A stretch of DNA of 64,000 nt from an uncultured bacterium (lineage in GTDB: Bacteria > Cyanobacteriota > Vampirovibrionia > Gastranaerophilales > Gastranaerophilaceae): assembly GCA_902777385.1 (NCBI GenBank), contig CACYTP010000004.1, forward strand, positions 62,001-126,000, given 5' to 3'. Below are positions 20,713 to 30,580 of the stretch, one piece after another (positions within the stretch are counted from its first letter, which is position 1; every line of letters begins with the position of its first letter). A program made the translations under genes and the position numbers. The notes under the pieces were generated by a model. It had not been told where the DNA came from and did no database searches. It saw only the letters and a program-made list of their open reading frames with translations.

Positions 20713-21042
20713 ATGGTAGTAAATAATATTTCATTTAACGGAAGTTATGCCAAAACGCCTAATGGTAACTACTACAAAAAGAAAAATACAGGGAAAAGAA
20801 TCGGAACGATGCTCGGATTAGCAGGCGGAGTAAGTTTAGCTGCAATACCAAGCACTCAGATAACAGCTCTTGGAATTTCTGCTCAGATATTTAAGCAAAG
20901 CCCAATGAAGATGTTTGCCTCAACGTACGGCATACTTGGTGCCGGAATTCTTGCTGTCACACTTATCGGAAGAGCATTGGGAGCAATACCTGATCACGCA
21001 ATAAACAAGAAGAGAATTGCAAAAGCTGATCATATTGCATAA
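20713..21042 (+). CDS. Small hypothetical membrane protein
   Basis: 109 residues with two hydrophobic Gly/Ala-rich segments (about 33-55 and 70-92). It starts MVVNNISFNGSY, similar to the MxVN...FTG starts of other proteins in the window. Function unknown. Confidence 0.65.
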   Translation: MVVNNISFNGSYAKTPNGNYYKKKNTGKRIGTMLGLAGGVSLAAIPSTQITALGISAQIFKQSPMKMFASTYGILGAGILAVTLIGRALGAIPDHAINKKRIAKADHIA

Positions 21043-21086
21043 CTTGTATTGACTACAGCAAACAAATATATCATACTGTTATTACC

Positions 21087-22277
21087 ATGAATAAAAACAA
21101 TAATGTAATAGCTTTGGTAGATTGTGATTCGTTCTTTGTTTGCTGTGAACAAAAAATGAGACCTGAACTAAAAGGGAAACCTGTATCCGTTATATCGAAT
21201 AAAAACGGATGCGTAATATCACGTTCAAAAGAAGCAAAAAAGCTTGGAGTAAGAATGGGTGAACCTCTATTCATGGCAAAAAAAGAACATCCTACAGGCA
21301 TATACGTTGTGGCTAACCACGGATTATATGCAACGATTTCGCATCAGGTAATGGATTTATTACGAGATTTTTCTCCGACCGTTGACGTATACTCAATTGA
21401 TGAAGCATTTGTAGAATTTACCGGACTCTCAAAACTGTACAAAATGGATTACATCAGATTAGCCAAATTTTTAAGACAGAAGATTAAAGATGAATTAGAT
21501 ATCTCGGTTTCTATCGGCGTAAGTTCATCCAAAACACTTGCAAAACTTGCCTCCGACAAGGCAAAGAATGTTTATGGCGGAGTATATTATATTAATCCTG
21601 ATTTAGCACTTGAAGAAATGAAAAAAACTTCAATAGAAGAAATCTGGGGTATCGGCAAAAACCTAACCAGACTTTTGCACAGTTCAGGCATAATAACGGC
21701 ATACGAACTTGTTACGAAATCTGATGAATGGCTTGATAAAAAAATCGGTATCCACGGTAAAGAAATGAAGCACGAATTGCTAGGCGAAACGGTTTCAAAA
21801 GTTACAAACGAAGTAAAACCGCCAAAATCAATTCAAAATACAAAGGCTCTTGGAGAATTTACGTCAAACATAAATACAATTAAAAACGAATTAAACAGAC
21901 ATATCCATACAAGCTGCAGAAAACTTAGACATATTGGAGCAAAAAGTAATCTTATAGGGGTTATGCTCAGAACAAAAGATTTTAAAGTATATTATGCAAA
22001 AAAAATGCTTGATAAACCCACCTGTTATGAGTGGGAAGTGTCTGATATAGCGTTTACGCTGTTGGAAGAGATATATTCACCTGACATTTTATACAGGAGT
22101 ACCGGAGTTGTAATGGAAGGTATCAAGTACGATAGCGAAGAACAATTGTTCCTCTTTAATAATGAAGAACAGGAAACGAAAAATCAAAATCTTGCAGCCT
22201 GCATAGACAAACTTGAATCAAAGTTTGGTAAAAACATCATTAAGACAGGATTTACGCACCAAAATGTTCAAAATTAG
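21087..22277 (+). CDS. Y-family DNA polymerase, UmuC type
   Basis: The start VIALVDCDSFFVCCEQ carries the first catalytic Asp, YSIDEAFVEF the later Asp-Glu pair, and SIGVSSSKTLAKLASDKAK the finger/palm segment. IEEIWGIGKNL is the helix-hairpin-helix thumb part and the C-terminal third is the little finger. At 396 residues it is close to UmuC (about 420). It would copy damaged DNA with low fidelity. No umuD-like gene is adjacent. Its last 4 bases overlap the convergent gene. Confidence 0.92.
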   Translation: MNKNNNVIALVDCDSFFVCCEQKMRPELKGKPVSVISNKNGCVISRSKEAKKLGVRMGEPLFMAKKEHPTGIYVVANHGLYATISHQVMDLLRDFSPTVDVYSIDEAFVEFTGLSKLYKMDYIRLAKFLRQKIKDELDISVSIGVSSSKTLAKLASDKAKNVYGGVYYINPDLALEEMKKTSIEEIWGIGKNLTRLLHSSGIITAYELVTKSDEWLDKKIGIHGKEMKHELLGETVSKVTNEVKPPKSIQNTKALGEFTSNINTIKNELNRHIHTSCRKLRHIGAKSNLIGVMLRTKDFKVYYAKKMLDKPTCYEWEVSDIAFTLLEEIYSPDILYRSTGVVMEGIKYDSEEQLFLFNNEEQETKNQNLAACIDKLESKFGKNIIKTGFTHQNVQN

Positions 22278-22621
22278 AATGGTCTTGTTTGATTTAATTT
22301 CAGTCTTAATTCTCTAAATCTAGCAATATCTTCCTGTGATTTACCTGAATCTTTAAATACAGCCTGTGTAGATGGGTGAACCATTAGAACATAATCCATG
22401 TGTATTTCAAGGAAATTATATTTTCTTGGCGTCTGATTGCCTGTTCTCGGGTAAATTTCGGCATTTGTAACAGCAAGAAAACGTCTTTCTTTATCATTTA
22501 ACAAATCAGTCAATTCACGATTAGTATTAGTATATTTTGAAACATGCACAATGCCTTTAATATCGTGATCCGCTGTTAAAATTGTAACCTCTATAGGAAC
22601 TGTATCAATATTTTTTGCCAT
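22274..22621 (-). CDS. Hypothetical small protein, DUF6812-like
   Basis: 115 residues, beta-rich in the first half (PIEVTILTADHDIKGIVHVS) with FLAVTNAEIYPR and FLEIHMDYVLMVHP. This pattern resembles short uncharacterised proteins of the DUF6812 type; the match is from memory and uncertain. AAGGATA precedes the start. It may head a minus-strand group but is 70 bases from YitT. Confidence 0.6.
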   Translation of the reverse strand: MAKNIDTVPIEVTILTADHDIKGIVHVSKYTNTNRELTDLLNDKERRFLAVTNAEIYPRTGNQTPRKYNFLEIHMDYVLMVHPSTQAVFKDSGKSQEDIARFRELRLKLNQTRPF

Positions 22622-22693
22622 TACTTTATCCTTAAATATTCTCTTCTTCTATTATGTTACTAAGTATAATACCTTTTTTAAATAATGTCTATA

Positions 22694-23572
22694 CTATATT
22701 TTGTCTATTTTTTTACGCATTCTTGTACCGTAAACTTCGTGAACATCAACAACTGACAAGAAAGCATTTGAGTCATACTGACTTACAACTTCTTTAACTC
22801 TGCTCATTTCCAGACGGGATACAACACAGTATATAAGCGTTTTTTCGGCTTTAGAATACCCTCCGATGCCTTTCAGATATGTAACACTAATATCATAATC
22901 AGAAATCAGCGTTTGTCCTATCTCTTCTGCCTTATCACTAATTATTCGTACGGATTTGGAACTGTTTAATCCTTCTAATACAGCGTCAATTACCTTATAT
23001 GCAATAAAATAAGTAATAATGGAATACATTGCATTATCCCACCCGAGGGCTATTCCTGCAATAATATATATAAATATATTAAATCCCATAACTATTTCAC
23101 CGACAGAAAATCCGAATTTCTTAGACAACACAAGTGCCATAATTTCCGTACCATCCATAGAGCCTTCGTTTTTCAGTACAATACCTACTCCGGCACCTAA
23201 AATTATACCGCCGAAAATTGTTGATAAAAGATTTTCCTCCGTTACGACAAAATTTATGTGATGAAATACGTTTGTAGCAAGAGATAACATTGCAACTGCA
23301 AAAAATGTTTGTATAACGAAGTATTTACCTAATTTTGTAAAAGCCAGACAAATAAAAGGTAAATTTATACATAATAAAGCCAAACCTAAATTTATACCTG
23401 TTACATAATTTAGTATCATCGAGATACCAACGACACCGCCGTCAATAATCTCATTCGGGACCAAAAAACATTCCAGAGCAAAACCTGCAACAAATGCACC
23501 AAAAGCTAATGCTAATGCTTTTTTTACAAGTTGAGTAAATGTAATTTTACGTTTTTGTGTAACTTCAGGCAT
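22694..23572 (-). CDS. YitT family membrane protein
   Basis: 292 residues: five to six transmembrane helices (about 15-180) with the family text FLVPNEIIDGGVVGIS and NEGSMDGTEI, then a C-terminal DUF2179 ferredoxin-like domain (KSVRIISDKAEEIGQTLI, YSKAEKTLIYCVV). Transport function is not established for the family. GGGAG precedes the ATG. It follows cdaA on the same strand with 27 bases between, so lysA-cdaA-yitT is a likely operon. Confidence 0.9.
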   Translation of the reverse strand: MPEVTQKRKITFTQLVKKALALAFGAFVAGFALECFLVPNEIIDGGVVGISMILNYVTGINLGLALLCINLPFICLAFTKLGKYFVIQTFFAVAMLSLATNVFHHINFVVTEENLLSTIFGGIILGAGVGIVLKNEGSMDGTEIMALVLSKKFGFSVGEIVMGFNIFIYIIAGIALGWDNAMYSIITYFIAYKVIDAVLEGLNSSKSVRIISDKAEEIGQTLISDYDISVTYLKGIGGYSKAEKTLIYCVVSRLEMSRVKEVVSQYDSNAFLSVVDVHEVYGTRMRKKIDKI

Positions 23573-23599
23573 TTTTATATCTCCCGCATATTAGCTAAC

Positions 23600-24502
23600 T
23601 TATTCTTTATCCGATTCTTTTTTATTACCAATAATATGATTAAAGCCAAAAATAGCTTTCTTTTCGTAAGCCACGGATTGGATTTTATAACCTAAAATCT
23701 GTTCAAGGTCAGCTTTTAGAGTAGTGAGGTCCTCATATTTTCTCAAAGAACCGTCTAATGCAATTGACACATCACCTGTTTCTTCCGAAACAACGAGACA
23801 GGCAGCATCACTTGTTTCTGACATACCTATAGCTGCACGATGACGTGTGCCATACTTCCAGCTTAATTTAGGATCTTCGGTAAGCGGCAACAACACCCCT
23901 GCGGAAATAATTTTTGAACCGTTAATAACGACTGCCCCGTCATGCAAAGGAGTATTAGGATGAAATATCGTAAGCAGTAATTCCGTAGATAAATCAGCAT
24001 TCAGCTTTGTACCAACATCACAATATGTATTACTCAAATCCTTCTGGAAAACAATTAACGCACCAGTATGAGATTTTGACAGGAACTTAACGGATTCAAT
24101 CAACTCTTTTATAACATCAATTTCCTGATTATCAGTTTTGTGATTACCATTTCCAAAAAATCTTGTAAACAAATCCGCTTGTCCCAAAAAGCCCAAAAAT
24201 CTTCTTAATTCCGGCTGAAATATTACAATCAAGCTCAAAGAGATTAATGTTACGATAGATTTTAAAAACATTCCCAAAATTTTCAGATTCAATCTTACAA
24301 GAATTTCAGAAAATACCCACAAAAAGATTAAGAAAAATATACCCTTAACAAATTTTTCAGACTGAGAATCTTTAATAAACTTCTTATAGAAGAAAAACAA
24401 TATAACAACAATAACGACAATTTCAAATATATTGGTCCAATTAAGTGACCAATCCAAAGTTCCTAATTGAAATTGTAGATAAGAAAAAATACTGTTAAAC
24501 AT
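23600..24502 (-). CDS. cdaA: Membrane diadenylate cyclase (c-di-AMP synthase)
   Basis: Three N-terminal transmembrane helices (about 20-95), then the DAC domain with LHDGAVV and TRHRAAIG, the DGA and RHR active-site motifs that join two ATP into c-di-AMP. GALIVFQ and the final YEDLTTLKADLEQIL match CdaA. It overlaps the end of lysA by 8 bases, so the two are co-translated. No CdaR or GlmM gene, its usual partners, is next to it. Confidence 0.94.
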   Translation of the reverse strand: MFNSIFSYLQFQLGTLDWSLNWTNIFEIVVIVVILFFFYKKFIKDSQSEKFVKGIFFLIFLWVFSEILVRLNLKILGMFLKSIVTLISLSLIVIFQPELRRFLGFLGQADLFTRFFGNGNHKTDNQEIDVIKELIESVKFLSKSHTGALIVFQKDLSNTYCDVGTKLNADLSTELLLTIFHPNTPLHDGAVVINGSKIISAGVLLPLTEDPKLSWKYGTRHRAAIGMSETSDAACLVVSEETGDVSIALDGSLRKYEDLTTLKADLEQILGYKIQSVAYEKKAIFGFNHIIGNKKESDKE

Positions 24503-25832
24503 TTGCTCTCAATCTGTCAGGTATAATATCGTGAGAAACCAAATCATCCAAAGTTTCTCTATTTATAATAATATCAGATTGTGAATTATTTACAAGTACC
24601 ATTGCAGATTTTTCTACTCTGTTATAATTTGATGCCATAGAATAATTATAAGCACCCGTGTTAAATACGCATAAAATGTCGCCATCCGTAATTTCCGGCA
24701 AGTCAACAGACTTAATCAAAATATCACCGCTCTCGCAAAACCGCCCTGCTATTGTAACGTTTTGTAAACACTCATCTTCCGGTTTATTCGCAATAACCGC
24801 ACTATATTCAGCTTGATACATAGAAGGTCTTGCATTATCGGCCATTCCGCCGTCAACAGCAACATACTTTTTACCGTGCGGAACTTGTTTTGATGAACCG
24901 AATGTATATAAAGTTACACCTGAAGTTGAAATTATACTTCTGCCGGGTTCCAAATATAAAATCGGCTCAGAAATATTATATTTTTGAACAGCAGATTTCA
25001 GTCTGTTTATAATAATTTCTGCAATTTCATAAACTGAAGGGGGCATATCATTTTCTGTATATTTGACGCCTAATCCGCCGCCAATATTTATTTCATCAAG
25101 ATTTAGTCCGAATTTATCGTTTATTCTCGCAATTTCTTTGACCAGAATTTCGATTTCATCATCATATACTTTTGTCTCAAATATCTGAGACCCGATATGA
25201 GCGTGAAGCCCTTTCAAATTCAAGGCTGAATATGTATTCAAAATCAACTCTATTGCTTCATCCGTTTGAGTTAAGTCAAAACCGAATTTAGAATCCAAAT
25301 GCCCTGTTTGTATATATTCATGGGTATGGCATTCAATTCCGGGAGTAATCCTCAAAAGGATATCGACTTTTTTGTTTTTACTTTTTGCAAGTTCATCCAG
25401 AAGAGCAAGTTCAAAAAAATTATCAACGGATATTCTTCCGACACCTAAATCAAGAGCCAATAATAATTCATCTGCGGACTTATTATTACCGTTGAACAAA
25501 ACTTTTTCCATTGGCACACCTGATTTATACACAGTATAAATTTCTCCGCCTGATACAGCATCAAAGCCAAAACCTTCACTTGAAATAACCGAACTTGTTG
25601 CCATTGAACAGAGTGCTTTTGAAGCATACAACAATTTTACCTTATCATAAGAAGAAAAAGCCTTATTATAATCTCTGCAAACACTTCTCAACGTAAATTC
25701 ATCTATGACATAAAGAGGAGTTCCGTATTTTTCAGCTAATTCAACGGTATCACATCCGCCGATTTCAAGATTACCTTTATCATTTATTTTAGTTGTTAAA
25801 GGGCGTAATGACTGATTTGTACTTGTCTGCAT
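24495..25832 (-). CDS. lysA: Diaminopimelate decarboxylase
   Basis: 445 residues of the fold III PLP enzyme. YASKALCS holds the PLP Lys, GLHAHIGSQI and EPGRSI the cofactor and substrate loops, and GRFCESGDIL the C-terminal barrel Cys/Glu that reach the partner active site. It makes L-lysine from meso-diaminopimelate. AGAGGA lies upstream of the start. It is first of the lysA-cdaA-yitT run. Confidence 0.96.
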   Translation of the reverse strand: MQTSTNQSLRPLTTKINDKGNLEIGGCDTVELAEKYGTPLYVIDEFTLRSVCRDYNKAFSSYDKVKLLYASKALCSMATSSVISSEGFGFDAVSGGEIYTVYKSGVPMEKVLFNGNNKSADELLLALDLGVGRISVDNFFELALLDELAKSKNKKVDILLRITPGIECHTHEYIQTGHLDSKFGFDLTQTDEAIELILNTYSALNLKGLHAHIGSQIFETKVYDDEIEILVKEIARINDKFGLNLDEINIGGGLGVKYTENDMPPSVYEIAEIIINRLKSAVQKYNISEPILYLEPGRSIISTSGVTLYTFGSSKQVPHGKKYVAVDGGMADNARPSMYQAEYSAVIANKPEDECLQNVTIAGRFCESGDILIKSVDLPEITDGDILCVFNTGAYNYSMASNYNRVEKSAMVLVNNSQSDIIINRETLDDLVSHDIIPDRLRANV

Positions 25833-25980
25833 AAATAAAATCCTCTCTAATTCAGGGCAACTTCATGTCAAATGAAATTCTTACGAAGATTGTAGCATAA
25901 AAGTAATTATTTAAAAATATTTATGTTTAGGTAGTGAACAGTAAACTGTTTTTAACAGCCCTACAGGCAAATTGTTTTTT

Positions 25981-26147
25981 CATGTCATTGCGAGCGGAAG
26001 CGAAGCAATCCAGCCGTTTGGTTATTCAAAGTTTATAAATTAAAGTTATTTTTATTTGCACGAAGTGCTGTAAAAACTTAATTACTTAATCACTATTAAA
26101 GGCTGGATTGCTTCGTCGCAAAGCCATTTGCTCCTCGCAATGACATG
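25981..26147. repeat. MITE-like inverted repeat element A
   Basis: The outer arms start CATGTCATTGCGAG and end GCAATGACATG; inner arm ends are GAAGCAATCCAGCC and its complement. The about 167-bp unit has a short non-coding centre. Similar CATTGCGAG...GCAATCC palindromes are known as dispersed elements in several bacteria. The rest of the 343-base gap between lysA and the pilin-like pseudogene holds nothing recognisable. Confidence 0.8.
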
Positions 26148-26175
26148 TGACTTTTATTATATTCCGTATATTGTC

Positions 26176-26930
26176 CTAGTAGTTCATTGCGTCTTCTTCA
26201 AGCACTCTTGCGGCACACATAGCACCTCTAGCTGAAGAATCATCTGTTGCACATTTATCATCAGCCTTTTCTGTTGTTAACCAATACATTGATGTTATAT
26301 TCGCATTTGCATAATATTCTGGATTTTGAGCTATTAGATAATCACTATATTTCTGAGAACCATAAGGAATCACTATTCCATCATTAAAAAGAAAGAATAC
26401 AAAAATATCTCTACCTACAGTATTTGGGTTTTTAGGTCCATTAATATCAAGTCTAATTTGACCCATATATCCGTCAGATTGTTTATAAAATCTGTAACTA
26501 TAAATTTCAGAGCCATCAGGAAACTTTGCACAAGTTAGGGTTGATTTCCTGTTAAGAAAAGTAGTGCTTGGAAGTGGACTTCCATTCAAATATTTAATCG
26601 GAGGTTCGTCACACGGAGCTAACTGAATACCTGAAAATACGCTCGCAAGTCCCTCTCTTATACTACTACAATTGTTGGATCGATACTACCGCACACAGCA
26701 GTCCCCATACCGCTAAATGCTTCTGTATCTTTCAATTCTGTTACGCCATCATGTGCCATCATAAGCCTAAACCCGTTACTTAAAACAGAATAAGATTTTT
26801 TCAATTGGTTTACATATACACGCTTTTGGTAGTTAGAAATTAGTGTCGGCAACGTTAATGCGGCAACTACCCCGATAATACCCAATGTAATCAATACTTC
26901 TGCAAGAGTAAATGCAGCTTTCTTTCTCAT
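26176..26930 (-). pseudogene. Frameshifted type IV pilin-like (prepilin N-methylation) gene
   Basis: The 5' part starts MRKKAAFTLAEVLITLG, a class III prepilin signal and hydrophobic helix. The frame stops at 26658, but another frame continues without a stop from about 26665 through LASVFSGIQLAPCDEPP into the rest of the pilin-like body, ending at 26176. Loss of one base near 26663-26668 explains this (two extra bases are equivalent), so it is a recent pseudogene or a sequence error. The ATG comes from the end of repeat element B, so the native ribosome site is missing. Confidence 0.8.
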
Positions 26931-27104
26931 GTCATTGCGAGGGAGCAAGTAGCCTTGCGACCGTGGCAATCCAGCCGTTTGTTCGACTGTTTTTAAAGTT
27001 GCATTATTTGAAACTTGTTCAAACTTTTTAGATACAGAACTAACTGTTTTATCATCAAAATTTTCAACATTGCTTAATAACTTTCGGCTTCTCGCAATGA
27101 CATG
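26928..27104. repeat. MITE-like inverted repeat element B
   Basis: A second copy of the same family: the left end CATGTCATTGCGAG runs to GCAATCCAGCC and the right end is CTCGCAATGACATG. About 177 bp. Its left terminus supplies the ATG (minus strand) of the pilin-like pseudogene. The 235 bases from here to the next gene hold only a run of 11 C and AT-rich DNA. Confidence 0.8.
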
Positions 27105-27162
27105 TTATCCTCAGGATGGCATACTGTAAAATCTTGCAAATCCTTACTACGAGAGGATTTTA

Positions 27163-27173
27163 CCCCCCCCCCC
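27163..27173. repeat. Homopolymer of 11 C
   Basis: Eleven consecutive C in AT-rich intergenic DNA, about 165 bases upstream of the start at 27339. Such tracts are unstable and can change length. Confidence 0.85.
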
Positions 27174-27338
27174 TATGCTTAATTCCAATCATGATAATAT
27201 CCTCCGTGGTTTTTGTACATTATCATTATAAACTATTTTTTAGTTTTTGCAAGTTTATACCCCAATTCAACAAATATTTTACAAATTAACGCAAAAAAAT
27301 TTAATCACGAGTTTTCGTATTTTACAAGGAGAATTTTT

Positions 27339-27929
27339 ATGCAAGTAAACTTTACAGGATTAAAAAATACGGCATACCTGTCAATGCAAAATCCGGAAAC
27401 AAATGAAGGGATGTATGTACTCAATACACAGTTAACAGACGATAAAGACGGTGCAGACTTAACAAAATATAAAGAATTTTTAAACAGAATAAACAAAAAT
27501 TCAAACTCAAGTTACAGAAACAATTTTAACCCGAATTTTGTTAATTTTTTAATCCACACATCTGATATGGGTATTGATGATATTACAGGGAAAAGGAAAA
27601 CCCTTTGTAATCTTTATCTTAACGGAAAACTTTTTGAACTTAAAGATGAGCGAATCCCGATATTTGAATTTTTGGCACATCTTGCAAGCAAAATTACCGC
27701 AAAACCAAACAATGAATTTATAGTAAATAAAGACTATATTGAGGGTGAGGACTGTCAAAACGGCATTTTACCGTTCGGAAACATTAAATACATGGTGGAA
27801 ATGAACCCTAATTTAAATATGAGTTATGAAGAATTTATGCAAGAAATTCACTCTCCAAAGAGGGTTAAAGATGGAGCCCAAGAAATTAACGAATTCTTCT
27901 ATAATGTTATGCTTGACTATTTTGCATAA
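27339..27929 (+). CDS. Hypothetical protein with N-terminal FTGL motif
   Basis: 196 residues, starting MQVNFTGLKNTAYLS. The ATG at 27339 is chosen because AAGGAG precedes it at good distance. The body has no recognised domain; the sequence is mixed alpha/beta and has no signal peptide or membrane span. Its last 13 bases overlap the convergent prenyltransferase gene. Confidence 0.7.
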   Translation: MQVNFTGLKNTAYLSMQNPETNEGMYVLNTQLTDDKDGADLTKYKEFLNRINKNSNSSYRNNFNPNFVNFLIHTSDMGIDDITGKRKTLCNLYLNGKLFELKDERIPIFEFLAHLASKITAKPNNEFIVNKDYIEGEDCQNGILPFGNIKYMVEMNPNLNMSYEEFMQEIHSPKRVKDGAQEINEFFYNVMLDYFA

Positions 27930-28879
27930 AGTATTGCAACTATCATAAATATCGAAAACCATATCATAATATTTCGAGCAAAATAAAGTCTGAAATAAAA
28001 GCTTGCAGTACCGTTATCCCTCATTTTTTGCACATTCCCCATAGGGAAATTCCACCACCTTAAAATCGGAACATTTGAACTGTCACGATAAAAATCTTTT
28101 ACGGAATTATATAGCTGAAAAACGAGTGGAACTGTTATCACAGGCAAAAGATAACATATATTTTTCATAATAACCGCAAGAAGAATACTCATCAAATATC
28201 CTATTGAATACAACACAACCAAGCCTATGGCTATTTTATCCGTATTTCCAATGCGACAGCATAATGATTTTTTATTGCACTTTTTATCATTCTCGTAATC
28301 CAAAACATTATTCATATAAACCAATCCTACGGTGAAAACAACAACCGCAAGCGATAAAAATAAAACTTTCACAGAAAAACTTTTACACATCACATAATAT
28401 ACACCCTCAAACAACAATGGTCCAAAAGCCGTACCAACAGCAACTTCACTAAACCCGTTTGAAGATAACTTCGCATAAGACAAAACTATACTGCCGCCGA
28501 TAACAGCCAGCAGAATTACTCCCATACCGCTTCGGAAAGTCAATATAACACCCGTTAAAAAAGCTATCATACAATATACACATACAACCAGCAACAACTC
28601 ATTTAATGATGCCCTGCCGTCTTTTATATAAAGACATTTTGACTTTTCTTTATTATCAATAAATGCCTGCTCTTTGTGCAAACTTCTGTAATCAACATAA
28701 TCATCAAAAAGATTTGTTGCTAAATGAGCAAAGGAAATTCCGACTAACGCAATAATACCGTTTACAATATCACCGTCAAATTTTAAAGAATACAAAAAAA
28801 CTACAAGCCATGACAATACAGTCATTGGCAGTGAAAATAATCTCGAATTACCTAACCAAAATAAAATTCTTTTGTACAT
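27917..28879 (-). CDS. UbiA/MenA-type prenyltransferase
   Basis: 320 residues with eight to nine transmembrane helices and both Asp-rich motifs of the UbiA superfamily: NLFDDYVD (about 57-64) and the second motif in YMNNVLDYENDKKCNKKSL. These bind the Mg2+-prenyl diphosphate. MenA-like proteins attach a polyprenyl tail to 1,4-dihydroxy-2-naphthoate; the acceptor here cannot be read, and no menaquinone gene is adjacent. Confidence 0.85.
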   Translation of the reverse strand: MYKRILFWLGNSRLFSLPMTVLSWLVVFLYSLKFDGDIVNGIIALVGISFAHLATNLFDDYVDYRSLHKEQAFIDNKEKSKCLYIKDGRASLNELLLVVCVYCMIAFLTGVILTFRSGMGVILLAVIGGSIVLSYAKLSSNGFSEVAVGTAFGPLLFEGVYYVMCKSFSVKVLFLSLAVVVFTVGLVYMNNVLDYENDKKCNKKSLCCRIGNTDKIAIGLVVLYSIGYLMSILLAVIMKNICYLLPVITVPLVFQLYNSVKDFYRDSSNVPILRWWNFPMGNVQKMRDNGTASFYFRLYFARNIMIWFSIFMIVAILYAK

Positions 28880-28903
28880 ACCAAAGATATTATACCCTAA
28901 ACA

Positions 28904-29422
28904 CTACCACGACAAAAATCTGCTTACATTTGTAACTCCGTTGTTATTAAAAAGATTAATTCCCGTGGTTGGAGTTGAATAACCTGAATACTGATTTATA
29001 ATGTTACCGCTGACGCCATTACCTATTATTTTAGTTGTTGTAGTCGTGTTTGGTACATAATATACGGAAGGATTTGTATATCTCACCGTTGTAGTCGTTT
29101 GAGCAGGATAGTATGTATTCCTGTAATATCCCGTATTAGGATAATAAACAGTAGAACCCTGACCTGATACACGATAAATTACATTATTTCCGCCGGGGAC
29201 TACACGATTAGGAACATATTGGGGAAGTACAATCCCGTTATTTCTTGTGTATTTCGCAGTAGGAGAACTTACATAATAAGTAGTAACAGGTCCGCTTGAA
29301 GAATTCATTACTCTCGTATTTGTTACGGGATTATAATAACCGCCTTGTACAGCAAATGCTTTTACTCCAAATACAAAAGTTACAAATATCAGAAAAAATA
29401 TTTTAATACAAGATTTCATCAT
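28904..29422 (-). CDS. Secreted low-complexity Tyr/Thr/Asn-rich protein
   Basis: A signal peptide (about residues 1-23, ending KAFA) precedes a mature region made of short Tyr, Thr, Asn, Pro and Val-rich segments, with two poly-Thr stretches. It looks like a disordered or surface-exposed protein. The ATG at 29422 has GAGGGG seven bases before it. Function unknown. Confidence 0.7.
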   Translation of the reverse strand: MMKSCIKIFFLIFVTFVFGVKAFAVQGGYYNPVTNTRVMNSSSGPVTTYYVSSPTAKYTRNNGIVLPQYVPNRVVPGGNNVIYRVSGQGSTVYYPNTGYYRNTYYPAQTTTTVRYTNPSVYYVPNTTTTTKIIGNGVSGNIINQYSGYSTPTTGINLFNNNGVTNVSRFLSW

Positions 29423-29437
29423 GTCTACACCCCTCAT

Positions 29438-29833
29438 ATTATACTAACTATGTAGCAGATAATATTGTTCATTTATTGATGTTTTATTAAGAAATATTAA
29501 CAAAATACAATAGTGTAAATCGCACACTATTAATGTGTTTTGAGCTTTCTTAACATATAGTATAACACAAATTTGAAAGAAAAACTTGCCAAATTTATAA
29601 AAAAGTACTACAATTGTAGCAGAACATTTGTTATACGCTATAAATACTTTAACTAAGCATACTTTTACTATTAAAGTTGTCTTAAAAAACTCCTAAATGT
29701 TTTAAATTAAACCATCCATCGGCTCCGCAAGGAGCCATTATTTTATAGAATTAATACTTTATAGCAATTGACAGAAAAAATTTAAGTGATAACTTGTAAG
29801 AAAATATTTAGTGTATCTTTTGGAGTGTGAAAT
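29438..29833. other. Gene-free stretch with orphan hairpin
   Basis: AT-rich, no coding frame with a ribosome site. It contains the short palindrome CTACAATTGTAG near 29608 and a compact terminator-like hairpin at 29721-29736, but no gene that the hairpin obviously serves. Confidence 0.5.
29721..29736 (+). terminator. Terminator-like hairpin GGCTCC-GCAA-GGAGCC
   Basis: A perfect 6-bp GC stem with a GCAA tetraloop followed by ATTATTTTA. There is no plus-strand gene upstream within 1.8 kb, so it may end a small RNA or be a relic. Confidence 0.5.
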
Positions 29834-30577
29834 ATGCAGGTAAACAGGATTTACGGATATAAAGTTCAACCGTATGTATTTAACAGAATAGCAAACAACA
29901 ATACACAAAAAAGTACTAACGATAAAATTGAACCGCAATACGACAGTTTTTCGTTTACAGGTTTGGAGCATTACGAAAAAGCGTTAGTCGGAGCAATCAG
30001 GAGTGATTTTAAGAATGAAAATTCCGTTACTTACACTTTTACAAATCTGTTCAAAGAAATTATAAATACACATTTTATAACTAAAAGCAAAGAATTTGAA
30101 GAACTTAGCGGCATGTTTGAAAAAATGGGTTTACGCTCGGTTTTGAATTCACTATGGTCAGCGTATCCGCCGCAAAACGTATTAAATATAATCAATAAAG
30201 CAGAAAACGGGAATATAGTTTTAGCAAGCCACAAAGATAAACCTATCTTGGAACTGTACAATTTAGGCAGACATGGATTTTTTAATGCACTTGCAGACTC
30301 AAAAGATGCTACCCGAGAAGTTGGACTTAGGTTCAGCAATCCTAAGCAATCAATATCTGCGGATATAAATTTTGAAAAAGACGGAGGGTTGCACATCTGC
30401 ATCAGAGACAAGAGAAAAACCATAACCAGCGGATTTTACAAAGAAACCGGCAACCGTAAATATGAAACAAGCCAGTATGAAGACGCAAAGCCCGAAACAA
30501 CTTATTATAAAAAAGACGGTTCCGAATCATTTTGGAAAAATTGGTTCTACGGTGGAACAGCTGTTCCTGTCTGGTAA
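29834..30577 (+). CDS. Hypothetical protein with N-terminal SFTGL motif
   Basis: 247 residues. It starts MQVNRIYGYKVQ and has SFSFTGLEHYEKAL near residue 43, a motif found in several otherwise unrelated proteins here. The rest is unrecognised; it contains a Gly/Asn-rich beta-type C-terminal half and no membrane segment. Confidence 0.7.
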   Translation: MQVNRIYGYKVQPYVFNRIANNNTQKSTNDKIEPQYDSFSFTGLEHYEKALVGAIRSDFKNENSVTYTFTNLFKEIINTHFITKSKEFEELSGMFEKMGLRSVLNSLWSAYPPQNVLNIINKAENGNIVLASHKDKPILELYNLGRHGFFNALADSKDATREVGLRFSNPKQSISADINFEKDGGLHICIRDKRKTITSGFYKETGNRKYETSQYEDAKPETTYYKKDGSESFWKNWFYGGTAVPVW

Positions 30578-30580
30578 ATT

